A stretch of DNA of 64,000 nucleotides from Spirochaetes bacterium GWE1_32_154 (GTDB lineage Bacteria > Spirochaetota > GWE2-31-10): NCBI GenBank assembly GCA_001829315.1, contig MIAY01000025.1, positions 124,928-188,927 of the forward strand, read 5' to 3'. The position numbers and the translations under genes were made by a program. The notes under the pieces are model-generated. The model made no database searches. It saw only the letters and a list, made by a program, of their open reading frames with translations, and was not told where the DNA came from. Shown here piece by piece: positions 48,852-58,089 of this stretch (position 1 is its first letter; every line of letters begins with the position of its first letter).

Positions 48852-49856
48852 ATGAGTTATGATTTATTTGGGCTTGGAAATGCATTGATGGATGTCCAGG
48901 TGTTTATTGATGAGAAATTTTTAAATGATCACAATATTGAAAAAGGGATAATGACTCTTGTTGATGAGGACATGTCACGAAAGTTGATTTCGAGTATTGC
49001 TGGTTTACAATCTACAAGCGTACCTGGTGGAAGTTGTGGGAATACGATGAGTACTGTGGCAATGTTAGGCGGAAAAAGTGTTTTTACCTATGCCGTTGCA
49101 GATGATTTATATGGTAGATTATATGAAAAGCAACTTTCAGAAAGAGGGGTTAAATCTATTGTAAGTCTTAAACATAAGGGGCTTACAGGATCATCTATCA
49201 TACTTACAACTAAAGATGCAGATAGAACAATGTTAACTCATTTGGGTGTTTGTAGGGAATTTACAAAAAATGATATCGACATGGAAGTTTTCTCTGAATC
49301 AAAAGTTTTTCATACAACCGGATATGAATTAGATACTCCACTTCAGAAGGAAGCTTTAAACGAAGCAATGCTTCATGCTAAGAAAAGAGGTATTAAAGTT
49401 TCATTTGATATTGCAGATCCTTTTTGCGTTGAAAGAAATGCTACAGAAATTAAAGACTTGATTACTAATAATATTGATATTATATTTGGTAACCAGGATG
49501 AAGCGAAAATTCTAACAGGCAAAGCAGATCCAATTGAAGCCGGTAAAGTTTTAATTGAAATGGGAGCTGAGATTGCATTGGTTAAGGTTGGTAAAGACGG
49601 AAGTTATATTTTTACCAAAGATAATTATGCTAAAATACCAGTTTATAAAGCTCGTGAAGTTCTTGATTCAACGGGTTGCGGGGATATTTACGCAGGTGGT
49701 TTTTTATACGGCTATACCAAGGGAATTGATCCTGTTAAATCAGCACATATTGCAAGTTACCTGGCTTCTGAAATTATATCGGTTGCAGGAGTACAGTTGG
49801 AAAAACTTGATTTTGACCAAATCAATAAAAAGGTTAATGAGTTACAAAACGCCTAA
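48852..49856 (+). CDS. PfkB-family carbohydrate/nucleoside kinase
   Basis: 'VPGGSCGNTMSTVAMLGG', 'DSTGCGDIYAGGFLYGYTKG'. Confidence 0.94.
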   Translation: MSYDLFGLGNALMDVQVFIDEKFLNDHNIEKGIMTLVDEDMSRKLISSIAGLQSTSVPGGSCGNTMSTVAMLGGKSVFTYAVADDLYGRLYEKQLSERGVKSIVSLKHKGLTGSSIILTTKDADRTMLTHLGVCREFTKNDIDMEVFSESKVFHTTGYELDTPLQKEALNEAMLHAKKRGIKVSFDIADPFCVERNATEIKDLITNNIDIIFGNQDEAKILTGKADPIEAGKVLIEMGAEIALVKVGKDGSYIFTKDNYAKIPVYKAREVLDSTGCGDIYAGGFLYGYTKGIDPVKSAHIASYLASEIISVAGVQLEKLDFDQINKKVNELQNA

Positions 49857-49868
49857 ACCGCGACTGAT

Positions 49869-49903
49869 AAAAAAAAGCAATCTGTTACAGATTGCTTTTT
49901 TTT
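49869..49903. terminator. Bidirectional rho-independent terminator
   Basis: AAAAAAAGCAATCTGT-T-ACAGATTGCTTTTTTTT between convergent genes. Confidence 0.9.
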
Positions 49904-50237
49904 AAACCAAACAAGTACCTCTAATATAGAGTTTTTCCAAGTTGTAAAATTCTCTCGATTCTGCTTCAAAAATATGAAATATAATATCTGAGGCATCGAC
50001 TAAAATCCATGGATTATTAGTTTCAACATTTTTACTCATTAAATATTGTCCATAATTATTTTCAAGCAAAGCATCTGTTACGTATTTTGTCAGACTCTGG
50101 GCGTGAATATTAGAATTTGCAGTAACAATAAAAACAAATTTTGTTATTGTTGTAATTTCTGATACATCATACACTTTCAAGTTTTCACCTGATTTTTCAT
50201 TTATTAAAGAAACTAGATCTGAAATTAGTTTTTCCAT
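49902..50237 (-). CDS. rsfS: Ribosomal silencing factor RsfS (Iojap)
   Basis: 'FVIVTANSNIHAQSLTKYVTDALLE', 'PWILVDASDIIFHIFEAESREFYNLEKLY'. Confidence 0.92.
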   Translation of the reverse strand: MEKLISDLVSLINEKSGENLKVYDVSEITTITKFVFIVTANSNIHAQSLTKYVTDALLENNYGQYLMSKNVETNNPWILVDASDIIFHIFEAESREFYNLEKLYIRGTCLV

Positions 50238-50401
50238 TAAGAAAACTTCCTAGGGTTGGTATTTTGTTAATGTATAATATAATATCAAATAAAATTCAAG
50301 AAAGATAATTGTATTTGTAAAATAATTTAAAAACTAATGAATAATTAGTTTGATTATTACTATATTTTGATATAGTGTATATTTATTTGAGGAGAAACTT
50401 C

Positions 50402-51235
50402 ATGGTACATAAATTATTATTATACATTGCTATTTTGTTTTCATTCGTTGGTTTGCATGCAAATACGCTTTTAATCAATGATTTCATGAGTGAAAAAGAA
50501 ATCGCTGATGTTCTTTCAGGTTCAATCATTACAAGAATGTATTTGAAAAACAATGCACTTGGTGAAAATAGTGATGAATTTATTAAGGTTCCCACAACTT
50601 TTTTTTCAAAAGAATCATTTTCAGAATATGAAATGATTACCGATGAAAAAGCATTTTTTCCCTACAATCTATCAGAGAAAGATATAGTAGAATTTTATAC
50701 AATAATTAGTTCACCTTCAAAATTAAAAGGAACTCAATATTATTCACGACGTGATGAGAAAATCGATTATTTAATACTTGATTGTTATCAGATTGACGAT
50801 AAAAATAAACGGATAAATGATGCAGTTCAAACAGAAATTAAAGAGTATCTAGTTGGACGATTCAGGCAGAAAGATAATAAATTCGGTACATTAAATTTTA
50901 AAAGTGAGTTATATAATCAGGATAATAATTTTGTTATGATTGCAACATGTGAAAATGCGATTCCTTTAATATCAGGTAAGGATGAATATAAAATTCTTTC
51001 TTATTTTATATATGATGAAGTGAATAAAGGTTTTTTCTATTATTCAGTGTTTGCTATGCGAATTAGAACCGAAATGTTTCTTAAGAAAAATAGTTTGAAA
51101 ACATTAGCTCCTACAACATTTTCAAATAGATTGCGAGCAGCTACTGTGCAAATTGCACACCTTATTGGTTTAGACTGGTCTGATAAATATAATCCGTGGG
51201 AAAATGATCCGCTGGGAAGAGATAAATATAGATAA
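50402..51235 (+). CDS. Secreted hypothetical protein
   Basis: Signal peptide 'MVHKLLLYIAILFSFVGLHA' with GAGGAG RBS; start 50402 preferred. Confidence 0.65.
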   Translation: MVHKLLLYIAILFSFVGLHANTLLINDFMSEKEIADVLSGSIITRMYLKNNALGENSDEFIKVPTTFFSKESFSEYEMITDEKAFFPYNLSEKDIVEFYTIISSPSKLKGTQYYSRRDEKIDYLILDCYQIDDKNKRINDAVQTEIKEYLVGRFRQKDNKFGTLNFKSELYNQDNNFVMIATCENAIPLISGKDEYKILSYFIYDEVNKGFFYYSVFAMRIRTEMFLKKNSLKTLAPTTFSNRLRAATVQIAHLIGLDWSDKYNPWENDPLGRDKYR

Positions 51236-51276
51236 AAACACGGATATGTGGTATAATATGTTTAATGATTTAATAA

Positions 51277-51396
51277 AGAGGCTTTTGCAAAAATAATGAG
51301 TACATTTTTTTGCGTACGCCATATGCGATAAAATCGCATTATAGGAAGCCTCATGCAAAAATTCGAGATAAAAAGAGTATTTTAGCAAGAGGCTCA
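51277..51396. repeat. Composite palindromic intergenic repeat (copy C2)
   Basis: GAGGCTTTTGCAAAAATAATGAGTACATTTTTTTGCG + TGCGATAAAATCGCA + GCCTCATGCAAAAATTCGAGATAAAAAGAGTATTTTAGCAAGAGGCTC. Confidence 0.88.
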
Positions 51397-51409
51397 AAAG
51401 GAAAATATT

Positions 51410-52084
51410 TTGAATAAAAATTTGATTTTATTATTACTATTTTTTTCGTTTATTTCTATTAACGCAGCGGATATCATTTCAGACAATACTGATGATGAAT
51501 ATGTGAGTAAATCTTTATCAATGGAAGTAAAAAATTCTTTTGATAAAAAATATTCTCTTCCGGCGAAAGAATTCTTTTTTTTCAGGGGTGGGGTTCAGAT
51601 TACAGAAAAAGAGTTTGAATTAATTGTAAAAGATACATCAATACGTGAGAATAAGAAAAAACTCAAAGATAAAAGTGATTTTGGTTTTGGATCAACGTTA
51701 GTTCTTGGCGGAATGGCGACTGCCTTTTTGATTCCATCAATTGTGTTTGTCGTAACACAAACAACATATTCCCAAAATTACAGTTTATACAGTAATTATA
51801 CAGATTGGTTTAATTATTATAGTGATAATTATAATTATACCATACTACCGGGGCTTATCAATATAGGCTTAACGTTCGTTTTTTCTGTTGCGGCCGTTAT
51901 AAATCTTGCCGTAACATTCGGGATTATTAATAAATACAAATATAACGAAAATTTATACCGTGATATAATTGAACGGTATAATAGAAAATTACGATCACGA
52001 TATTCAGTGCTCCCGTCAATTTCAGTTGCAAATTTTGGTGAAAATGATGAACGTATTTGTTTTTCAATAAAAGTAACAATGTGA
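51410..52084 (+). CDS. Hypothetical membrane protein with signal peptide
   Basis: AAAAGGA RBS, TTG start; 'MNKNLILLLLFFSFISINA'; two TM segments. Confidence 0.6.
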   Translation: MNKNLILLLLFFSFISINAADIISDNTDDEYVSKSLSMEVKNSFDKKYSLPAKEFFFFRGGVQITEKEFELIVKDTSIRENKKKLKDKSDFGFGSTLVLGGMATAFLIPSIVFVVTQTTYSQNYSLYSNYTDWFNYYSDNYNYTILPGLINIGLTFVFSVAAVINLAVTFGIINKYKYNENLYRDIIERYNRKLRSRYSVLPSISVANFGENDERICFSIKVTM

Positions 52085-52099
52085 GTCTCTTGCAAAAGT
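52084..52099. repeat. Half copy of the palindromic intergenic repeat
   Basis: AGTCTCTTGCAAAAGT directly at the stop codon of the 51410 gene. Confidence 0.55.
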
Positions 52100-52101
52100 G
52101 T

Positions 52102-55100
52102 TTATTTTCTCATAATCAGAAGTTCTTCTAATGATTCATTATCAAATTCACTTATCCATTGTTCGTTATTTTCGACCGTAAGATTTGCAAGTTCTTTCTT
52201 TGTTTTCAACATACGATCTATTTTTTCTTCAAATGTTCCCTCAGTTATTAGCCGGTAAACCATTACGTTATTGTTTTGCCCGATTCGATATGCCCTGTCA
52301 GTAGCTTGTGCTTCAACTGCCGGATTCCACCATAAATCAAAATGAATTACATAATTTGCTGCAGTGAGGTTTAGCCCTGTTCCTCCTGCTTTTATTGTTA
52401 AAATCATTGTGGAAGCACAACCGTCCTGAAAATCTTTAACGGAAGCATCCCTTTTTTCCCGTGTTAAACCGCCATGAATATACAATACCGTATTATTATA
52501 TGTTTTCTGAATTTGCTGTTTTAAAATATCACCCATTTCTCTATATTGTGTAAAAATGATTACTTTATTACCCGATTCGTAAATATCATTCAATAACTCA
52601 AGCAGCAATATTGATTTACCGGAAAGTGAAGGCGAAATATCATCATTTTTCAAATAATTTGCCGGATGGTTACAAACCTGTTTTAATGCAGTAAGAAGTT
52701 TGAATATTAACCCACGCCGTTCCATCCCGGATAATGTTTTAATTTGATCCATTGCATTATCGACCAGACCCTGATAAATGGTTGTTTGTTCTGCTGTTAA
52801 GTGTGTTAACTCATCAATTTCGATTTTATCAGGAAGATCACTAATAATCGATTTATCAGTCTTAATTCTTCGCAGAAAAAATGGTGAAGTTATCTTTTTA
52901 AACCGTTCAATACTCTCAGCGTCAAATTCTTTTTCTATCGGATAGGCAAATCTTTCCTTAAAATGTTCAATCGTACCAAGATAACCGCGATTGACGACAT
53001 TCATAATTGACCAGAATTCCGTTAATCTGTTTTCAACCGGTGTTCCGCTTAAAGCAATTTTATGATCGGCTTTAATTTTCAGAGCAGCTTTTGTTCTGTC
53101 AGTATGAATGTTTTTTAAATTCTGAGCTTCATCAAAAATCACAACTGCCCATTTACATTCATTAAGTTTTTCAATATCGTTTCGCATAATGCCATAAGTG
53201 GTGATTACAATATCACAATTGTCAGGAAATAAAGATGATGACCGTATTGCTCCGTAATAGGTAAAATACCGTAAGTCATGAGTAAACTTTTCGATTTCCT
53301 TTTCCCAGTTTGTCAGAAGTGCTGTCGGTACGATTATTAACGCCTTTTTACTTTTGAAAACTCCCGTTTCTTTTAATCGTTGAAGAACAGAAATTGTTTG
53401 AATTGTTTTCCCGAGTCCCATATCATCAGCGAGAATTGAACCCATTGATAAAGAAATATTGCGGTTTAACCAGTTATAACCCGCTTTTTGATATTCACGA
53501 AGCGTTGCGTTAAGACCGGCCGGCAGTGGGAAATTTTTTAGTTGCAACCTGTTTTTTATGTTTTCCCGCAGTTCATCATCAGTGATTATTTCAAGGTTAT
53601 CATGACTTTCTTCAAGAATTGCCTGGAAGCTGTTTTTTTCGCTAATCGTTATCGGTTTTTTTATTCGTGAAATTATCTTTTCAATATCCTGTTTAGTTAT
53701 ATGTATGAATTGGTCTTTAATTTTAATAAGACCGGTTCGGTTATTTACCTCTTCGAGAAAAGTCGCAGGGTCAATAAAATTATTCCCCAATGCAATAGTA
53801 TAATTAAAACGGGTGATATCCTGCAATTGAAAATATGTGGTGGTATTTTCAGTACGTGCACTTGCTTTTATTGAAAGTGCAGGGTGTAACACCTTGTTAA
53901 GTTCTTTCGGTAGTAGAAGCTCAACACCGAGTATATTCAGAATAGGTAAAATTGTGTCAAAGAAGATAGAAAATTCATCAGAATTAAGCGTAAGAGGTGT
54001 CGAGCCGTTACTGTCGGTTATTATATTTAATTTTTCGTAATATTCTGCAATTGTTCCAAATTTCTTTAAAACCTGAAGACGTAAATCAGTGTAATTATCA
54101 TTGTATAATATTTTCTTAAGCGGGATATATTCGTTTGTATTAAAAAGTATTTCATACGATAATAGAAAATCATTTTCTTTCTCGGTGATTTTAATAACAG
54201 GTGTAAAATTACCCTGGGTGATGTTAAATTTTGAAAGCCATTTTCTAATTGAATATGGAATCTCGGATTCATAAAATTTCGAAACGGTATATCTGAATGT
54301 TTTAAAGAAAAACTCCTGAATCGGATCATCATTAGTTACTAAATAAGCGGCTTTTTTTCTTACCATCATTTCGAGGAATAAAGAAAGCATTACAAATGTT
54401 GCTGAATGAGAATCAAGTTGTTCCGGTTTTGAATCGGTAATATATGACTTTACCATAAATACCGGAGCGTTACGAAATCTCGATTGAATTGATTTAAAAA
54501 TTGTATTGGTTGCTTCCGGTATGAGATATGGAATATACTTTAATATAAAATATTTATCAGTAAATTTGTAAATAGCCGGGATAAAATTACCAGTTTCAAA
54601 AATTCTACATGCAAAGTGAAACGTATAAAATAAAAATGCAATATTATCAGTATGTTTTTCAATTGTATTTATGTTTATTTCATTAAGAAAGGTTTCAATA
54701 CGGTGAAAATCACGATGATTTGTTGCAGAAATTGACTGCTCTTCGGATTGAATAGTACATTCTTTAAGTGATAAAACCTCATCAAAGAGTATTGTTGATT
54801 TAGTAAATTCGTATGTTAAAGAGTGTTTGTATTCAGTCTCCTCATCACGATTTTTATCCAACTTTTTATATACTGTTGTAAGCATTTCTTTGAAATCACC
54901 AGCATTATAAAAAAAAGGTGATGGATTTAATAACGAAATAAGCCTGTCTTTCATATTTTCGATTTTTTTTAAATCCGGCACAAGGAACTCTTTATTTTCT
55001 ATAACTACAGAAGATTGCCGTATAAGTGATGAAATCCCGGGTATTTCATCTGATTTTGCATTAAGCATGTCAATACCATTCTCTTTGAGGCTTTTAACAA

Positions 55101-55584
55101 TATCAAAACCCCTTAGTTTAAAAATCAATGTCGGATCTCTGTCTATTTCAGCAGATAACATAAATGAAACAGCGGCTATGTGTTTGCAAGGTACAGAATA
55201 ATCAGGGCATGAGCATAGTGATTGTATATCACTCCATTTTTCAATAAACAAAGATATCTTCAAATCTTTAAAAACATCAAGAATTGATTCCGGCAAACTA
55301 CCGTTTAAGAGAGAAGAAAGAACTGTTCTATTATAGGTAATATTATTTGTTATCAGTTTAGCGTCATTTTCACTTATTTCTTTGAATTTCATGATGATTT
55401 TATAAGGTGTGGAACTTGACCCTTTTACTTTTGCAGAAACAACATTATCTTCAATTTTAAGATCTTTTACATGGCCGGTATTTGCATACGATTTTCCTCT
55501 TGAAAGCCTTCCGCCAATATCTATAGCATATAATGCTTCAAGCCATTTTTCAGACCACCAGCTTTTTCCGTAAATTTTAGCCAT
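52102..55584 (-). CDS. SNF2-family DEAD/H helicase with SWIM zinc finger
   Basis: 'CSCPDYSVPCKHIAAV' SWIM; 'ILADDMGLGKTIQTISVL', 'IFDEAQNLKN', 'ATDRAYRIGQNNNV'. Confidence 0.96.
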   Translation of the reverse strand: MAKIYGKSWWSEKWLEALYAIDIGGRLSRGKSYANTGHVKDLKIEDNVVSAKVKGSSSTPYKIIMKFKEISENDAKLITNNITYNRTVLSSLLNGSLPESILDVFKDLKISLFIEKWSDIQSLCSCPDYSVPCKHIAAVSFMLSAEIDRDPTLIFKLRGFDIVKSLKENGIDMLNAKSDEIPGISSLIRQSSVVIENKEFLVPDLKKIENMKDRLISLLNPSPFFYNAGDFKEMLTTVYKKLDKNRDEETEYKHSLTYEFTKSTILFDEVLSLKECTIQSEEQSISATNHRDFHRIETFLNEININTIEKHTDNIAFLFYTFHFACRIFETGNFIPAIYKFTDKYFILKYIPYLIPEATNTIFKSIQSRFRNAPVFMVKSYITDSKPEQLDSHSATFVMLSLFLEMMVRKKAAYLVTNDDPIQEFFFKTFRYTVSKFYESEIPYSIRKWLSKFNITQGNFTPVIKITEKENDFLLSYEILFNTNEYIPLKKILYNDNYTDLRLQVLKKFGTIAEYYEKLNIITDSNGSTPLTLNSDEFSIFFDTILPILNILGVELLLPKELNKVLHPALSIKASARTENTTTYFQLQDITRFNYTIALGNNFIDPATFLEEVNNRTGLIKIKDQFIHITKQDIEKIISRIKKPITISEKNSFQAILEESHDNLEIITDDELRENIKNRLQLKNFPLPAGLNATLREYQKAGYNWLNRNISLSMGSILADDMGLGKTIQTISVLQRLKETGVFKSKKALIIVPTALLTNWEKEIEKFTHDLRYFTYYGAIRSSSLFPDNCDIVITTYGIMRNDIEKLNECKWAVVIFDEAQNLKNIHTDRTKAALKIKADHKIALSGTPVENRLTEFWSIMNVVNRGYLGTIEHFKERFAYPIEKEFDAESIERFKKITSPFFLRRIKTDKSIISDLPDKIEIDELTHLTAEQTTIYQGLVDNAMDQIKTLSGMERRGLIFKLLTALKQVCNHPANYLKNDDISPSLSGKSILLLELLNDIYESGNKVIIFTQYREMGDILKQQIQKTYNNTVLYIHGGLTREKRDASVKDFQDGCASTMILTIKAGGTGLNLTAANYVIHFDLWWNPAVEAQATDRAYRIGQNNNVMVYRLITEGTFEEKIDRMLKTKKELANLTVENNEQWISEFDNESLEELLIMRK

Positions 55585-55589
55585 TATAA

Positions 55590-56735
55590 TTAACCTTTAT
55601 GGGAGCCTTTACTTTCAGAGACATTTTGAGTGATTACACTGAAAATTGTCTCTGATAAGAAACCAAATTCTTTTAATTGTTTATGAAGTGTACTAATGAC
55701 AACTTTAATAATAGCGATAACAGGAATAGCTGCAAGCATACCGACAAAGCCAAATAAATTACTTCCTGCCATAATTCCAAGTATTACAATTAATGGATGT
55801 AAATTGACTGATTTACCCAGAATTGCCGGTTTAATTATTTGATCTAATACTTGAGTAATTGCAACAACAATAAGGATTTTAATAATTGATGGTGATAGCC
55901 CGAAAATAGATACATTATCGATAGGTATGAGATTTAAAACATAGAGTGAAACACCAAGGATTGCACCGAATAGAGGACCAACATACGGTATTGCATTTGC
56001 TAAACCTGCAATTGATCCGGTAATAATAGCAGTACCCAGCTGAAAACCGCAAACATACCATCCAAGAGAAGTTAATATACCAATTACAAGGCTTTCCAGA
56101 AGTGTTCCGCGAATGTATGAACCGAAAATATTATCAACCTCACGTAGTGTGATAAGACTCATCTCAAAATATTTATTTGGTATAAATGAAAGAAGCCATT
56201 TTCTTATTTCGCGTTCATTCAACAGAAAGAAAAAAACGGTGAAAGGTATTACAATAAGTAATGAAAAAACACCAGAAATATTTGAAATTATTTTTGGAAT
56301 AGTATCAGTAAGGTTGAAACTTGATTTTATTTTATCAATTAATCCATCGTTAAGTTCATCCCAGTTGATTATTGGATATTTAATCTTTAAATCATCCTTC
56401 AGAATACTTAAATTTGTAATTGTTTTTGATTGAATCTCAGCCATGGATTTTTGTGAAGGGAAAAACTCTATAGTAATAAAAATGAGTCCTGCAATAATAA
56501 AAAAGACAGCAATAAAAATTGAAATTATGACCCAAATTCTTTGAATTTGTTGTCTTTCAAAATAACCGACAATTGGGTTTATAAGATATGATATGATAAA
56601 TGCAGTTATAACGCCTGTTAGAAGAGGAACTAATGAATATAAAGAAAATAAACCTATTGCGATAACAAATATATAAAAAAAGAATTTAATAAAGTTAACC
56701 TGCAAATATGTTTTAATTTTATTATCAGTGATCAT
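55590..56735 (-). CDS. AI-2E family transporter/permease
   Basis: 'GLANAIPYVGPLFGAILGV', 'ILGKSVNLHPLIVILGIMAGSNLFGFVGMLAAIPV'. Likely start at ATG 56735, 11-nt overlap with upstream gene. Confidence 0.9.
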   Translation of the reverse strand: MITDNKIKTYLQVNFIKFFFYIFVIAIGLFSLYSLVPLLTGVITAFIISYLINPIVGYFERQQIQRIWVIISIFIAVFFIIAGLIFITIEFFPSQKSMAEIQSKTITNLSILKDDLKIKYPIINWDELNDGLIDKIKSSFNLTDTIPKIISNISGVFSLLIVIPFTVFFFLLNEREIRKWLLSFIPNKYFEMSLITLREVDNIFGSYIRGTLLESLVIGILTSLGWYVCGFQLGTAIITGSIAGLANAIPYVGPLFGAILGVSLYVLNLIPIDNVSIFGLSPSIIKILIVVAITQVLDQIIKPAILGKSVNLHPLIVILGIMAGSNLFGFVGMLAAIPVIAIIKVVISTLHKQLKEFGFLSETIFSVITQNVSESKGSHKG

Positions 56736-57300
56736 TTTTAACCTCAGCAAGAAGTTTATATTTAACAAGTTCTTCATTAGCTTCTTTTAGTCTTTTCGTA
56801 ACCATTGCAGCTAAATCTTTTAATATTTTATTGCCTAGGAGCGGTTCTCTTGCGATAAGGTCAAACAGATCATGTCGGAATATAATGATTACGGTCGTAT
56901 TTGTTGTACATCGTGCATTTGCATTTCGTTCCGAGTCTTCGATGAGTGAAATCTCACCGGTAAAATCACCGGATATCAAAGTTGCATACACATCTTTTAT
57001 ATTTAGTTTGTTGGATTTTTCTATTGACACTGTACCGTTTTTGATAATAAAAACAGCAGAGCCTGGATTTCCTTCCTTAAAAAGGAATTCTCCGGTAGCA
57101 TATTTTCTTTCATATATAATATAACTTACTTTAATCAGCTCTTTTTTAGTTAATTGAGAAAAAATTGGAACTTTTTTTAGAATATTAAGAATATCAACAT
57201 CCTGATTTTCAGTTGCACCTCGAAAAATATTCTGCCATAGCGGGGTATAAATTTTTCTTAATTGTTCTTCCTGCGGTTTTTCATTTTTTTTAATATTCAT
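56725..57300 (-). CDS. Cyclic-nucleotide-binding domain protein
   Basis: 'ATGEFLFKEGNPGSAVFIIKNGTVSIEK', 'SGDFTGEISLIEDSERNANARCTTNTTVIII'. Confidence 0.88.
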   Translation of the reverse strand: MNIKKNEKPQEEQLRKIYTPLWQNIFRGATENQDVDILNILKKVPIFSQLTKKELIKVSYIIYERKYATGEFLFKEGNPGSAVFIIKNGTVSIEKSNKLNIKDVYATLISGDFTGEISLIEDSERNANARCTTNTTVIIIFRHDLFDLIAREPLLGNKILKDLAAMVTKRLKEANEELVKYKLLAEVKNDH

Positions 57301-57393
57301 AGAAGTTTTATCTCCATTTTCCTGTATTATATAACAAATTTTTTTTTTTTTATTATTAATAATTTTTTTTTACAATTATTAATATTTTATATG

Positions 57394-57515
57394 ATGAGGC
57401 TCTTGCAAAAATACTCATTTTATCTCGAATTTTTGCAAGAAGCTTCCTAAAGCGCAATTATATTGCGTAATTGCGGAAGCAAAATCAAGTACTCTTGACT
57501 TTTGCAAGAGCCTCT
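57394..57515. repeat. Composite palindromic intergenic repeat (copy C3, inverted orientation)
   Basis: Reverse complement aligns end to end with C1 and C2; central stem CGCAAT-TAT-ATTGCG at 57453-57467. Confidence 0.88.
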
Positions 57516-57553
57516 GATATTATTTTTTATGTGGATATAAAATTGGGGGATTA

Positions 57554-58021
57554 ATGAACAATCACGGAATGGATGTTGCAATAATTGAAGCCAAATCAGG
57601 TGTCGAAAACGGAGATGGCGGGCCTTTCGGGGCGGTTGTTATTCATAATGGAATAATCGTCGGGAAGGGACATAATGAAGTGGTATTACACAACGACCCG
57701 ACTGCACATGCAGAAATTGTTGCAATACGAAGAGCGTGTGCATACCTTGGAAGATTTGATTTATCTGACTGCGAATTATATACAACTTGTGAACCGTGTC
57801 CCATGTGTTTTGCTGCTGTTCAGTGGGCAGGGATAAAGAAAGTGTATTACGGTTGCAATCGCGATGATGCTGCACAAATCGGGTTTGATGATAAATTAAT
57901 ATATGACATATTGAATGGAAATAACACAACAGACGGACCTGAAATGATTAATTGTTGCAGAGATGAATCTTTTAAAATATTTGAAATGTGGTATAATAAA
58001 AACGATAAAGTGCAGTATTAG
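57554..58021 (+). CDS. Nucleoside deaminase (guanine deaminase GuaD/TadA-like)
   Basis: 'HAEIVAIRRAC', 'CEPCPMCFAAVQWAGIKKVYYG'. Confidence 0.92.
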   Translation: MNNHGMDVAIIEAKSGVENGDGGPFGAVVIHNGIIVGKGHNEVVLHNDPTAHAEIVAIRRACAYLGRFDLSDCELYTTCEPCPMCFAAVQWAGIKKVYYGCNRDDAAQIGFDDKLIYDILNGNNTTDGPEMINCCRDESFKIFEMWYNKNDKVQY

Positions 58022-58089
58022 TTGTAAAATCTTCGAAAAAGATTGTTGTTTTAATTAAAAATGGTATTTTGTTTATTAAGGGTGGATGT

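Noticed and set aside
51170-51397. Minus-strand 75-aa ORF in the track (MSLLLKYSFYLEFLHEAS...)
   Set aside because: It is translated repeat C2; the same peptide (LLQKYSFYLEFLQEAS) appears in ORF 57262-57450 from repeat C3, so both are repeat artefacts.
52102-55584. SNF2/SWIM helicase as part of a defence island
   Set aside because: Neighbours are an AI-2E permease, cNMP-binding protein and deaminase; no methylase, nuclease or other defence partner is present, and SWIM-SNF2 proteins are common housekeeping-type genes.
57262-57450. Plus-strand 62-aa ORF in the track
   Set aside because: Overlaps the start of the cNMP-binding gene on the other strand and ends in repeat C3; no RBS or protein-like composition.
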